A stretch of DNA of 64,000 bases, taken from contig NZ_OBEF01000006.1 of the NCBI RefSeq assembly GCF_900215375.1, positions 186,001 through 250,000 of the forward strand, read 5' to 3'. The notes below the pieces were generated by a model that did no database searches, was not told the DNA's origin, and worked only from the letters and a program-made list of their open reading frames with translations. Position numbers and translations under genes: made by a program. The stretch comes from Enterobacter sp. CC120223-11. Its GTDB lineage: Bacteria; Pseudomonadota; Gammaproteobacteria; Enterobacterales; Enterobacteriaceae. Positions 35,346-45,451 of this stretch are shown piece by piece. Each line of letters starts with the position of its first letter. Positions within the stretch are counted from its first letter, which is position 1.

Positions 35346-36749
35346 TTACTTCACTAACCGTTTTTTCCCGGCGTAGAGCCAGCCCAGCCCCAGCACGATA
35401 AACCACAACGGGGTGACGATCAGCGCCTGACGGGTATCGTCCTCCAGCGTCAGCAGCACCAGCACGAACACGAAGAACGCCATGCAAACCCAGCACATCA
35501 GCTTGCCGAGCGGCATTTTGTATTTCGACGCTTCGTGCAGCTGCGGGCGCTGTTTACGGTAGACCAGGTACGAGCAGAGAATGATGGTCCACACGAACAT
35601 AAACAGAATCGCTGACACGGTGGTGATCATAGTGAACGCCGCAATAGCGCTTGGGTTCACATAGAGCATCACCACGCCGCCGAGCAGGCAGATGCAGGAG
35701 AAGGTCAGCCCTTTTGCCGGAACGGCGCGTTTTGACAGCGTCGCGAAAGCCTTCGGTGCCATCTTATCCTGCGCCAGGCCGAACAGCATACGGCTGGTAG
35801 AGAATACGCCGCTGTTCGCGGATGAGGCTGCTGACGTCAGCACCACAAAGTTAATAATGCTCGCCGCCGCAGGCAGACCCACCAGTACGAACAATTCCAC
35901 AAACGGACTCTTATCCGGAACTACCGAGCCCCACGGCGTCACCGACATGATCACAACCAGCGCGAAGACGTAGAACATGATGATACGAATCGGGATCGAG
36001 TTAATCGCGCGCGGCAGTGACTTCTCTGGATCTTTGGTTTCCGCCGCCGTGGTGCCCACCAGTTCGATGCCTACGAAGGCAAACACCGCTATCTGGAAGC
36101 CCGCAAAGAAGCCGCTGATGCCTTTCGGGAACCAGCCGCCGTCGTTCCACAGGTGGTCGAACGAGGCCTGCACGCCGCTCGGGGAGGTGAAGTGCGTCAT
36201 CACCATCACCAGGCCGACAATTACCAGGCCAACGATGGCGACGATTTTGATCATCGCAAACCAGAACTCCATCTCGCCGAACATCTTCACGGTGGCGAGG
36301 TTCAGGCCCAGCAGCAGCAGAATGACCGCGAGCGAGGCCACCCAATCGGAAAGCCCCGGGAACCAGAACTGAGCGTATGAGGTTATCGCCACCACATCCG
36401 CCATCCCGGTGACTACCCAGCAGAACCAGTAGGTCCAGCCGGTGAAATACCCGGCCCACGGGCCGAGCAGGTCGGCGGCGAAATCGCTGAAGGATTTGTA
36501 TTCGAGATTCGACAGCAGCAATTCACCCATTGCGCGCATGACGAAAAAGAGCATAAAGCCGATGATCATATAAACGAAAATGATCGATGGCCCGGCCAGG
36601 CTGATGGTTTTGCCCGAGCCCATAAACAGGCCGGTGCCTATCGCGCCGCCGATGGCTATCAGCTGAATATGCCGGTTAGTGAGATTGCGCCGCAGCGACT
36701 GTTCCGTCGGGGCGTCTTCTTGAGCCCCAACTTTTACCTGATCTACCAT
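35346..36749 (-). CDS. cycA: D-serine/D-alanine/glycine:H+ symporter CycA
   Basis: A 467-residue amino acid permease of the AAT family with twelve hydrophobic segments. The signature IAIGGAIGTGLFMGSGKTISLAGPS is near residues 32-56, with FKSFSDFA-type and GWTYWFCWVVTGMADVVAI segments matching E. coli CycA (470). It imports glycine, alanine, D-serine and cycloserine. The leader contains a CACAACA-rich stretch, the type of site repressed by the GcvB small RNA. Confidence 0.96.
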   Translation of the reverse strand: MVDQVKVGAQEDAPTEQSLRRNLTNRHIQLIAIGGAIGTGLFMGSGKTISLAGPSIIFVYMIIGFMLFFVMRAMGELLLSNLEYKSFSDFAADLLGPWAGYFTGWTYWFCWVVTGMADVVAITSYAQFWFPGLSDWVASLAVILLLLGLNLATVKMFGEMEFWFAMIKIVAIVGLVIVGLVMVMTHFTSPSGVQASFDHLWNDGGWFPKGISGFFAGFQIAVFAFVGIELVGTTAAETKDPEKSLPRAINSIPIRIIMFYVFALVVIMSVTPWGSVVPDKSPFVELFVLVGLPAAASIINFVVLTSAASSANSGVFSTSRMLFGLAQDKMAPKAFATLSKRAVPAKGLTFSCICLLGGVVMLYVNPSAIAAFTMITTVSAILFMFVWTIILCSYLVYRKQRPQLHEASKYKMPLGKLMCWVCMAFFVFVLVLLTLEDDTRQALIVTPLWFIVLGLGWLYAGKKRLVK

Positions 36750-36761
36750 GTGATTTTCTTC

Positions 36762-36784
36762 CTGTTGTTCCTGTTGTGTTGTGC
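36762..36784 (-). promoter_or_regulatory. Candidate GcvB sRNA target in the cycA leader
   Basis: The minus-strand leader reads GCACAACACAACAGGAACAA just upstream of the cycA start codon. It is complementary to the GU-rich R1 region of GcvB, and GcvB repression of cycA is established in E. coli. The overlap with the ribosome-binding region fits translational repression. Confidence 0.6.
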
Positions 36785-37061
36785 TTTATGGCTCTTCGGC
36801 CATTGAATACCCCTGACGAGGTTTCAGTTTTTTGACTGATCGATAGTAGGTAAGAATCGGCGGGTTGAATACTATGAATTGGTTATTATGTTAATAAGAT
36901 GTTTAAAGTGAGTGTTATATCACTCTGTTAACGCGAAACAGCTCACAAAAATACACTGCCTGCGCCACAAAGCAAGATTAAATGCTAACAAACTTCTAAC
37001 TTAGGGATTTTGCACTGATTTTAGACGTCCTCTCCCGTTACCGGGAGAGGAAACAGCGGCC
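36785..37061. promoter_or_regulatory. cycA upstream gap (no gene)
   Basis: AT-rich spacer between cycA and fklB. It includes a GAGTG-N6-CACTC inverted repeat near 36912-36927 that might be a regulator site. At 37027-37049 is the hairpin CCTCTCCCG/CGGGAGAGG, a single copy of the window's palindromic repeat family and a probable terminator for fklB. No coding potential is seen. Confidence 0.5.
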
Positions 37062-37682
37062 TTACAGGATTTCGAGCAGTTCGACTTCGAAAACCAGGGT
37101 GCTGAAAGGAGGGATGGATGCGCCAGCACCGCGCTCGCCGTAGGCGAGGTTTTGCGGGATGGTCAGTTCCCATTTGGAGCCAACCGGCATCAGGGTCAGC
37201 GCTTCGATCCAGCCTGGGATCACGCCGTTAACCGGGAATTCAGCTGGTTCGCCACGCGCGACGGAGCTGTCAAACACGGTACCGTCGGTCAGTTTGCCGG
37301 TGTAGTGAACGCGTACGCGGTCAGTACGGGCCGGGATAGCACCTTCGCCCTGGGTCAGAACGCGGAACTGCAGACCGGACTCGGTGCTGCTCACGCCTTC
37401 TTTCTCACGGTTTTCTTCCAGATATTTCACGCCTTCTGCCGCCATGGCTTCAAAACGCTCACGACGCACTGCATCAGCACGCTCGTGAATTTCGCGCAGC
37501 GCACGGTGTACCACGTCCACCGGAACCTGCGGCTGCTTGCCTTCCAGGGCGTCAGCAATACCAGCAACCAGTGCTTCCGGCAGCAGGCCCTGCAGGCCGG
37601 ATTCGCTGAGCTGTTGTCCTACCTGGAGGCCGATTCCGTAACTGGCCTGGGCTTCAATGGTGTCAAAAGTCGGGGTTGCCAT
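37062..37682 (-). CDS. fklB: FKBP-type peptidyl-prolyl isomerase FklB (FKBP22)
   Basis: A 206-residue protein, the exact E. coli length when started at the ATG at 37682 ([18 protein letters not shown]). An N-terminal dimerisation helix region (residues 1-~90) precedes the FKBP domain with [46 protein letters not shown] and [26 protein letters not shown]. There is no signal peptide, so it acts in the cytoplasm. A 34-codon upstream extension is not conserved. Confidence 0.95.
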   Translation of the reverse strand: MATPTFDTIEAQASYGIGLQVGQQLSESGLQGLLPEALVAGIADALEGKQPQVPVDVVHRALREIHERADAVRRERFEAMAAEGVKYLEENREKEGVSSTESGLQFRVLTQGEGAIPARTDRVRVHYTGKLTDGTVFDSSVARGEPAEFPVNGVIPGWIEALTLMPVGSKWELTIPQNLAYGERGAGASIPPFSTLVFEVELLEIL

Positions 37683-37814
37683 GGTCTTTCCTTTCATCGG
37701 ATGAAAATCAGCGGGCAGCATACCAGCCAGGCCGCATCGGGTAAAACTTTGTCTCGGCAGAATTATGTATATACTGAGGGACAAAACAGGGAAACGCGGA
37801 GCAGGAGGTGACCC

Positions 37815-38492
37815 ATGCCCGGGCGATTCGCACTACAACCTTTGTTGTTAAAAATTTGGCATGCCCCGGATGATTTCAGGCTGATGGACCCGCTGCCGCC
37901 GCTGCATCGTCGCGGTATTATTGCCAGCTTTCTGCTGGTCATTCTCGGTTTTCTGCTTCCTTCCGCCGACAACGCGCCTGAACAACCGGTGAGCCGCAAC
38001 GCGCAGCTCGATATGCAGTCGCAGTCCCAACCGCAGCAGGGCAACCTGCAACAGCCGCTGCCTCCGCTGGTTTCTTCTAGTCCGACAGTGAGCGACCCGG
38101 ATCAGGCGGCACCTGCCGCGCCAGAAGTGGTTCAGGAAGTTCAGCCGGACGACGAGCCGCAGCAGGTTCAGACTCAGCCTCAACAGCAAAGCACTCCTGC
38201 GCAAACCCAGTCCGTGCCGGGCATTGAACAGCAGTGGCGCAGCTATCGCGTCGAGCCGGGTAAAACCCTGGCGCAGCTGTTCCGCGATCACAACCTGCCG
38301 CCAACGGACGTTTACGCGATGTCTAAGGTGGAAGGGGCAGGCAAACCGCTCAGTACATTACAGGCCGGGCAAATGGTGCAGGTGCGCCAGAATGCCAACG
38401 GTGTAGTGACTGGCCTGACGATTGACAGCGGCAACGGGCAACAGGTGCTGTTTACCCGCCAGGCCGACGGCAGCTATATCCGCGCTCGCTAA
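37815..38492 (+). CDS. ytfB: YtfB (OapA family), cell-division-associated membrane protein
   Basis: A 225-residue bitopic inner-membrane protein. Residues 1-32 are cytoplasmic ([20 protein letters not shown]), the membrane helix is ~33-49 ([16 protein letters not shown]), and a long Gln/Pro-rich periplasmic linker (~50-135) leads to a C-terminal OapA/LysM-like domain ([29 protein letters not shown]...). E. coli YtfB binds glycan strands and localises to the septum. The linker is longer than in E. coli (212 total). A GCCCGGC/GCCGGGC hairpin follows the gene. Confidence 0.93.
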   Translation: MPGRFALQPLLLKIWHAPDDFRLMDPLPPLHRRGIIASFLLVILGFLLPSADNAPEQPVSRNAQLDMQSQSQPQQGNLQQPLPPLVSSSPTVSDPDQAAPAAPEVVQEVQPDDEPQQVQTQPQQQSTPAQTQSVPGIEQQWRSYRVEPGKTLAQLFRDHNLPPTDVYAMSKVEGAGKPLSTLQAGQMVQVRQNANGVVTGLTIDSGNGQQVLFTRQADGSYIRAR

Positions 38493-38495
38493 TTA

Positions 38496-38518
38496 TCTTG
38501 CCCGGCACTCGCCGGGCA
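38496..38518. terminator. Hairpin between ytfB and the EamA transporter gene
   Basis: The stem GCCCGGC / GCCGGGC with a short loop separates two convergent genes. The T-tract is weak on both strands. Confidence 0.55.
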
Positions 38519-38522
38519 TCTC

Positions 38523-39452
38523 TCACGCACTTCTCTTGTTGACCCACCAGATCCCCGAGCACACCAGCACCAGCGCCAGCGCATATTTCCACTCCAGAAT
38601 GTTCTCGCCGAGGAAGATACCGGACAGAACCGTGCCCGCAACCGGGATCACAAAGTTGAAAGGCGCGATCATGCTGACGCGGTTGTATTTCAACAGCGTG
38701 CTCCAGAGCGCAAACGCCACGGAAGAAAGCAGCGTCAGATAGCCGAGCACGGCAACAGAATCAATGCCGTGGAACGTCAGCGTGCCGCCGCTCAGATAGC
38801 CACCTATAACCAGTGCCAGGCCGCCAATGCCGAGCTGCCAGCCGGTCATTACGGTTGGATCGACCGTCTGCGAAATGCGTTTGCCGTACAGCGTCGCCGC
38901 CGAGAGGATAAACGCCGCCAGCACCACAAAGCCGTCGCCCTGCCAGACGAAGCTGAAGTCCATCAGTGAATGGCTGAAGTTCACCAGCATCACCCCGGCA
39001 AAGCCGAGGATACAGCCAATCGTTTTGTTGTAGCTCAGTTTGTCATTCTGGTAGATGAAGTGCGCCAGCAGCACGCTGAAGAAGGTGCCCGTCACATTCA
39101 TGATTGAGCCTTTCACGCCAGTTGTGAACGCGAGCCCAATGTAAAAAATGGCGTACTGGATGGAGGTTTGCGTCAGGCCGAGCAGCGTCAGCTGGCCAAA
39201 CTGGCGGGCGTTCAGGCGCGCAATGGGCTTACGCTGCGCCATAGCAAACAGCAATAACAGCAGCCCTGCGAACAGGAAGCGGTAGCCGGCAAAGATGATT
39301 TTCGACGGGATGTCGTCGGTCGCTATCTGGAAAATTTCATAGCCGTTTTTAATGGCGGGATACGAGCTTCCCCACAATAAACAGCAGAGCGTGGCGCCTG
39401 CATAAACGACATTTTTACGGGTAAACAACGGGGCGGGTGTCACACTGTCCAT
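38523..39452 (-). CDS. EamA/DMT-family transporter
   Basis: A 309-residue protein of about ten membrane helices with two EamA repeats. Family-typical stretches are CCLLWGSSYPAIKNGYEIFQ, RFLFAGLLLLLFAMAQRKPI and FNFVIPVAGTVLSGIFLGENILEWKYALALVLVCSGIWWVNKR. It resembles the YedA/YdcZ-type metabolite exporters, but the substrate is unknown. E. coli K-12 has no transporter between ytfB and rplI, so it is accessory relative to K-12. Confidence 0.87.
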   Translation of the reverse strand: MDSVTPAPLFTRKNVVYAGATLCCLLWGSSYPAIKNGYEIFQIATDDIPSKIIFAGYRFLFAGLLLLLFAMAQRKPIARLNARQFGQLTLLGLTQTSIQYAIFYIGLAFTTGVKGSIMNVTGTFFSVLLAHFIYQNDKLSYNKTIGCILGFAGVMLVNFSHSLMDFSFVWQGDGFVVLAAFILSAATLYGKRISQTVDPTVMTGWQLGIGGLALVIGGYLSGGTLTFHGIDSVAVLGYLTLLSSVAFALWSTLLKYNRVSMIAPFNFVIPVAGTVLSGIFLGENILEWKYALALVLVCSGIWWVNKRSA

Positions 39453-39550
39453 GAGCTAAACCTGAATTAAAATCGCGTTTTAATTCATTATCCGGAATTG
39501 CCGTTGGAATAGCTACCATACAAGTGAGAAAGTGCGAACGCCAGAAAGCA

Positions 39551-39576
39551 AAACGCCGGCACAGGGCCGGCGATTT
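39551..39576 (-). terminator. Terminator of the rpsF-priB-rpsR-rplI operon
   Basis: The stem CGCCGGC / GCCGGCG with loop CCTGT is followed on the minus strand by TTTTGCTTTC, about 25 bp after the rplI stop codon. Confidence 0.88.
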
Positions 39577-39597
39577 GTCGTGCTACAGAGTAACGAA

Positions 39598-40059
<462 letters not shown>

Positions 40060-40086
40060 TTAAAGTCGTTAATAGACGGCGGCCGA

Positions 40087-40633
<547 letters not shown>

Positions 40634-40639
40634 CAGCAA

Positions 40640-41053
<414 letters not shown>

Positions 41054-41060
41054 TTATTCA

Positions 41061-41095
41061 GCCTCCTGTCTGGGTCAGCCGCGGCCCATGGAGGC
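41061..41095 (-). promoter_or_regulatory. Probable S6:S18-binding autoregulatory RNA in the rpsF leader
   Basis: The minus-strand leader can form the stem GCCTCC/GGAGGC enclosing an inner TGGG/CCCA pair. CCG sits directly after the inner 5' strand. This fits the described rpsF leader motif in which a bulged CCG is bound by the S6:S18 complex. It ends 25 bases before the rpsF start codon. Confidence 0.6.
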
Positions 41096-41374
41096 AAGGA
41101 ACGTGTTAAAGGGCGGCTGAAAAATTGACGCGTAATCATACTTGCGGCCAAGGGGAAACTCAAGGTGATTGCGCAAATAATTCGCACGAAGGGCAAAGCG
41201 AAAGAAAGTCAGTGGCTTAAAATTGAGCAATAGGGAATGCGCCAATTTTTTGAACAACTGCATCAGAAATGGTCGTGATGGAATCGAAAAGGAACGATTA
41301 CACTTACATCATACCTTATCGGGAGACCGCAGGAGACTTCAGTTTAACGCAGCAGGCTGTATGGAGTAACGCAC
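41096..41374. other. rpsF-yjfY divergent spacer (no gene)
   Basis: The 279-bp interval between the rpsF leader element and yjfY holds the upstream parts of two divergent promoters. I see no conserved coding frame or RNA gene. A GGAGA-type stretch and GGAGTAA precede yjfY. Confidence 0.5.
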
Positions 41375-41650
41375 ATGAAAAACATCGCAATCGCCTTAAT
41401 GGCTACCCTTTTGCTCACAGCAAACGCGATGGCAGCCATCAAAATCGACGGCCGACAGGCCAGAAATATGGACGATGTGCAGAGCTTAGGCGTCATTTAC
41501 ATCAATCATAACATCGCCACCGAAAGCGAAGCAGATCAAGCCTTGAGTGAAGAGAGTGACGCCCGTGGCGCCAAATATTTTCACCCAATCCTTCTCCATG
41601 AACCCGGCAGCAATGGCCTTATTCACGCCAGCGCTGACGTTTACCGCTAG
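41375..41650 (+). CDS. yjfY: YjfY, small periplasmic DUF1471 (BhsA/McbA-like) protein
   Basis: A 91-residue protein, as long as E. coli YjfY. The signal peptide MKNIAIALMATLLLTANAMA is cleaved before AIKIDGRQARNMDDVQSLGVIYINHNIATESEADQAL, and the DUF1471 motif ends in IHASADVYR. Relatives (BhsA, McbA) affect stress resistance and biofilm formation; the role of YjfY is not known. Confidence 0.92.
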   Translation: MKNIAIALMATLLLTANAMAAIKIDGRQARNMDDVQSLGVIYINHNIATESEADQALSEESDARGAKYFHPILLHEPGSNGLIHASADVYR

Positions 41651-41716
41651 CACCAGGAAATCCTAAGCACGTATTTGCCCTGACTCACCTGCCCCCGGCT
41701 CCGGGGGCTTTTTTTG

Positions 41717-42430
41717 TCACAAATGCTGTCGGAGAAACGCCACCGTCGCATCCAGCGCTTCCGGCGTGATGCGGTGGCGAACGCCTGCCTGCCATTCGCA
41801 GGTCAGCTTTTCATCCAGCCCGGCCTGACGCAGCGCCTGCTGCAAGCGGAACGTTTCTGCCGCCGGGACGATGTCATCCTCCTCTCCGTGCCACAGGAAC
41901 AAAGGCTTCGCGGCAAGTTTTTCCAGCTGATGGGTGACGTCCCACTCGGCGAGCGCCTTCGGAAACTCAGGCGAGGGAAAGAGCGTGCGGGAGAGCGACA
42001 TAAAATAGCCCGAGCCCATCAGGCTGGCGGCACATTTGATTTCCGGGTGATGCGTCATGATCCCCAGCGCCGTCATCGCTCCCATTGATGCCCCGGCAAC
42101 GGCCAGCCGCCCTTCCGCCAGCCAGCCTTGCTCAACAATAGCCTCGCGCAGCGACCCAAACTCCTGACAGCCGCGCAGCAAAATCGGCCAGAAGTGCTGC
42201 AGCCGTGCGCCAGCATCGCCAGTAAATCGTGAGCCGTGCTCGGGCGCATCCGGCATAATGACGCGAAAGCCAGCCTGAGCCAGCGCCACGGCAAAATAGC
42301 TGTAAACCAGCTTCGAGGAGGTAAAGCCATGATAAAAGACGACACAGGGCAATGACGCCTGCGCTTTTCCCTGGGGATAGGCATGCAGGACTTCAACGTC
42401 GGCCAGCTTGCGCACTTCAAGTTCAATCAT
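41717..42430 (-). CDS. yjfP: Alpha/beta-hydrolase esterase YjfP
   Basis: A 237-residue alpha/beta hydrolase. The nucleophile elbow GASMGAM is near residue 114, the oxyanion-type segment VVFYHGFTSSKLVYSYF near 30, and the acid/base region LWHGEEDDIVPAAETFRLQQAL with the catalytic His in GVRHRITPEAL. E. coli YjfP (249) hydrolyses short acyl esters and acetylated sugars. About 12 residues of the lid loop before LAEW (FPSPEFPKALAEW) are missing relative to K-12. Confidence 0.92.
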   Translation of the reverse strand: MIELEVRKLADVEVLHAYPQGKAQASLPCVVFYHGFTSSKLVYSYFAVALAQAGFRVIMPDAPEHGSRFTGDAGARLQHFWPILLRGCQEFGSLREAIVEQGWLAEGRLAVAGASMGAMTALGIMTHHPEIKCAASLMGSGYFMSLSRTLFPSPEFPKALAEWDVTHQLEKLAAKPLFLWHGEEDDIVPAAETFRLQQALRQAGLDEKLTCEWQAGVRHRITPEALDATVAFLRQHL

Positions 42431-42615
42431 TTATCTTCTCCTTCTTTTATGCTGGTATGACACGCAGCGATTTCACGCGCAAGTTTGCTCCACGTTCAGC
42501 GCGCTAAATGTTGCGACGTGGATTACGCTTTTACGATAATTTCATTCGAAAATCGCGCCGAAGATAACAGTTCGGGAACATTCCCCCTAAAGGCAAATTA
42601 TTAATCACTACACTC

Positions 42616-42948
42616 ATGATTATCAGGAAACGGGATATGGCTATGCGACGTTTTACGCCACTGCTTCTGGCGCTGTTGTTAGGCGGATGTAGCGTTCTTC
42701 AGGGCACCCCTGAGGCACCACCGCCGAAAACCGATCGCCCGCAGGAAATCCAGAAAAACCAGACGGAAGGCCTGCAAAAGATCGGCACGGTCAGCACCAT
42801 GATATACGGCTCTCCGATGGATGTTGAAGCCGATATCAAGGCGAAAGTGACCGCCGCCAAAGCGGACTACTACGTGATCGTCATGATTGATGACACCATG
42901 GTTCCGGGGCAATGGTATTCACAGGCGATAATGTATCGCAAACCCTAA
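42616..42948 (+). CDS. bsmA: Biofilm peroxide resistance lipoprotein BsmA (YjfO), DUF1471
   Basis: A 110-residue lipoprotein. The lipobox LLLGGC (Cys at about residue 24) follows a hydrophobic signal, and the mature part has IQKNQTEGLQKIGTVSTMIYGSPMDVEADIKAKVTAAKADYYVIVMIDD, a DUF1471 fold. The listed ATG aligns with the E. coli start; an internal ATG at 42637 has better spacing from AGGAAA and gives a normal lipoprotein signal. E. coli BsmA contributes to peroxide resistance in biofilms. Confidence 0.9.
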   Translation: MIIRKRDMAMRRFTPLLLALLLGGCSVLQGTPEAPPPKTDRPQEIQKNQTEGLQKIGTVSTMIYGSPMDVEADIKAKVTAAKADYYVIVMIDDTMVPGQWYSQAIMYRKP

Positions 42949-43080
42949 GCGGTGATTATTTAGCCAGATTTACATTGCTTTTCAGCCATTCACGTTTCCC
43001 GATGCACAATGGCGTCATGCCGATTTACGATGGGATGACTGCCGCGATGGATTGCCCTGGGCTACCTCGGGTTACGTGAA

Positions 43081-43350
43081 ATGGAGCTGACGACGATGAA
43101 ACATGCCTTTTCTTTAGGATTTTCAAGCACCACGGCGCAGTCTGCGGAGTTTGCCAGCGCCGATTGTGTTACCGGACTGAACGAAATCGGTCTGATTTCC
43201 GTCAACAATATTTCTGGCACGCTCCAGGACGTCGAATACGTTATCGCCCGCAAAGCCGATGAGCAAGGGGCCAGCTGGTACCGTATTATCCAAATGTATG
43301 AAGAGCAGCACGCCGATAACTGGCGCGTACAGGCCATTCTTTATGCATAA
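43081..43350 (+). CDS. yjfN: YjfN, DUF1471 protease-activator-like protein
   Basis: An 89-residue protein (84 if started at the ATG at 43096, which has GGAG 9 bases upstream). The mature part, AQSAEFASADCVTGLNEIGLISVNNISG... to DNWRVQAILYA, matches E. coli YjfN well. The N-terminus (MKHAFSLGFSSTT) is short and only weakly hydrophobic compared with K-12, so export is uncertain. YjfN has been linked to activation of periplasmic protease DegP in E. coli. It lies 132 bp after bsmA in the same direction. Confidence 0.8.
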   Translation: MELTTMKHAFSLGFSSTTAQSAEFASADCVTGLNEIGLISVNNISGTLQDVEYVIARKADEQGASWYRIIQMYEEQHADNWRVQAILYA

Positions 43351-43461
43351 TCCCTTCCGACAAAACCCCTTAAAATTAGTGGTTTTCTGTTTTTGCAAAT
43401 GATTTATCCGTTTATAAACGTATTAAAAACAATTGAATGACATTTTTTTACATTAAACGGA

Positions 43462-43488
43462 TAAATGTTCTCTCCGCTCTGCCGTTGA
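43462..43488 (+). promoter_or_regulatory. Predicted sigma-28 promoter of the second chemoreceptor gene
   Basis: TAAATGTT, an 11-base spacer and GCCGTTGA match the FliA consensus TAAAGTTT-N11-GCCGATAA at 12 of 16 positions with exact spacing, 31 bases before the start codon at 43520. Confidence 0.55.
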
Positions 43489-43519
43489 ACAGCCACAACT
43501 TTTCAATGATGAGCAATTT

Positions 43520-45451
43520 ATGATCACTGTTTTCCACCGGGCAGGTCTGGGCACCAGGCTATCGCTGCTAACGGGCGCGAGCGTTGCCTCGCTTTTTTTG
43601 CTGTTCACTTTCCTGCTCAGCCACAAAGCCAGCCAGCAGCTTGAAGATTTAGCGGTTGAAGACCTGCATAACCAGTCCACCGGCATGGTGGATATGGTGC
43701 AGATGTTCAACACCAGCCTGAGCGAAGAGGTCGAAAGCTATACCCGTCTGTTCACCACCTATTTGCCGCAGCCACTCACCAGGGACAGCAGCCAGAGCCG
43801 GACCATTAACGGACTCAACGTTCCTCTGCTGAAGGGCGGCGAAACAGAGTTACATGAAAATAATACGCTTTCTGATGACTTCCTGAGCCGGACGGGAGCC
43901 ATCTCCACGCTGTTCGTCCGCAGCGGCAATGACTTTATCCGCGTAGCCACTTCGCTGCGCAAAGAGAATGGCGATCGCGCGATCGGGACCCTGCTCGACA
44001 CCACCAGCCCGGCGTTCGCGTCTGCAACCAAAGGGGAAGTCTATCGTGGTCTGGCCCTGCTGTTCGGCAAGCGCTACATCACGCAATACCAGCCCGTGAA
44101 GGATGCGGCAGGACAGGTTATCGGGATCATCTTTGTCGGCGTGGACATCACCCATTCGTGGAACGTCATGCGCGAGAAAATCCTTAACCGTCGTCTGGGC
44201 GAGAGCGGCCACTTCTTTGTACTGGACCGCAGCAACGGCAAAACGCGCGGACAGTACCTGTTCCACACAAGCGAAGAGGGCAAATTGCCTACCTGGGACC
44301 AGGCAACACAGCAGCAGCTTCTGAGCGTTAAGCCTGGCACGCTGGAGCGCAAGAGCCCGGATGGCCGGACGCTAAAAGTCGCCTATACGCCGCTACCGGG
44401 CTGGAACTGGACCATCGTCGGTGAAGTGGACAAAGCCGTACTGCTTTCAAACGTCACAACCCTGCGCGATCGCTTCCTGATGGCGGGCGTAGTGCTGTCC
44501 GCGCTCTTCGCGGGACTGTTCGTTATTATCATTCGCCGGATGCTGACCCGCCCGCTGCGCTCGGTGATCGACCTTGCCAACCAGTATGCTGCGGGCGATC
44601 TTCGCTCCAGCCTGCCGGTCACGCGTCAGGATGAAGTCGGCCAGTTGATTGGTGCCATTAACGGTATCGGGGGCGGTCTGCAAAAAATTGTATTGCAGGT
44701 CCGCGAGGCCGCCAGCGAAATCCATCTGGGGACGAACGCGCTGGCTTCAGACACCGGTGAGATCTCGGAGCAGATCAACAAGCAGGCCAGCAGCGTTGAG
44801 GAGACTTCTGCGAGCATGGAGCAATTAGCGGCGACCGTACAGCACAATGCCGACAACATGGAACAAACTCAGCAACTGGTGGGAGAAACCTCACGCGCGG
44901 TGCATCAGGGTGGCGAGACGGTCACTCACGCAGTCTCCACCATGGATGATATTCGCGCCGCATCGAAACGCATCGAAGATATCACCCGCGTGATTGAGTC
45001 CATCGCTTTCCAGACTAATATTCTGGCGCTTAATGCGGCGGTTGAAGCAGCGCGAGCGGGGGAGCATGGCAAAGGTTTCGCGGTGGTGGCGCAGGAAGTT
45101 CGCGCCCTGGCGGCACGCAGCGCCAATGCGGTGAAAGAGATTGAGCAGTTGATTGGCGACACGCTGAAAAAGGTGAGCGAAGGGCATGCGTTGTCTGAAC
45201 AGACGCGCATGGCGATGGATTCCATTACTGTTCATATCGATAACATCAGCCAACTTGTTACCGGGATCAATCACGCGTCCCGCGAGCAGTCAGTGGGAAT
45301 TGGTCAGGTGAATCTGGCGATGACGCACATTGGTGAGGCATCGCACATCAACGCCGACAGAGTCTCGCGCAGCGAGCAAACCGCGCAAACGCTGCGTGAG
45401 AAGGGATCGCACCTCACCCGTCTGGTGAGTCTGTTCCAGTTGAAGCCTTAA
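43520..45451 (+). CDS. Methyl-accepting chemotaxis protein with Cache-type sensor
   Basis: A 643-residue receptor. The first membrane helix is at ~14-33 (SLLTGASVASLFLLFTFLLS) and the second at ~318-340 (FLMAGVVLSALFAGLFVIIIRR). The ~285-residue periplasmic part resembles a Cache_3-Cache_2 sensor (FVRSGNDFIRVATSLRKENGDRAIGTLLD; QVIGIIFVGVDIT; LPGWNWTIVGEVD). HAMP and a full signalling hairpin (SIAFQTNILALNAAVEAARAGEHGKGFAVVAQEVR) follow. There is no NWETF pentapeptide; it ends LVSLFQLKP. The ligand is unknown. Its stop codon overlaps the convergent aidB stop, and E. coli has no receptor here. Confidence 0.93.
   Translation: MITVFHRAGLGTRLSLLTGASVASLFLLFTFLLSHKASQQLEDLAVEDLHNQSTGMVDMVQMFNTSLSEEVESYTRLFTTYLPQPLTRDSSQSRTINGLNVPLLKGGETELHENNTLSDDFLSRTGAISTLFVRSGNDFIRVATSLRKENGDRAIGTLLDTTSPAFASATKGEVYRGLALLFGKRYITQYQPVKDAAGQVIGIIFVGVDITHSWNVMREKILNRRLGESGHFFVLDRSNGKTRGQYLFHTSEEGKLPTWDQATQQQLLSVKPGTLERKSPDGRTLKVAYTPLPGWNWTIVGEVDKAVLLSNVTTLRDRFLMAGVVLSALFAGLFVIIIRRMLTRPLRSVIDLANQYAAGDLRSSLPVTRQDEVGQLIGAINGIGGGLQKIVLQVREAASEIHLGTNALASDTGEISEQINKQASSVEETSASMEQLAATVQHNADNMEQTQQLVGETSRAVHQGGETVTHAVSTMDDIRAASKRIEDITRVIESIAFQTNILALNAAVEAARAGEHGKGFAVVAQEVRALAARSANAVKEIEQLIGDTLKKVSEGHALSEQTRMAMDSITVHIDNISQLVTGINHASREQSVGIGQVNLAMTHIGEASHINADRVSRSEQTAQTLREKGSHLTRLVSLFQLKP

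Noticed and set aside
36908-36930. CRP site upstream of cycA
   Set aside because: GTGA and TCAC halves are 8 bases apart, so it does not fit CRP; it is kept only as an unassigned inverted repeat.
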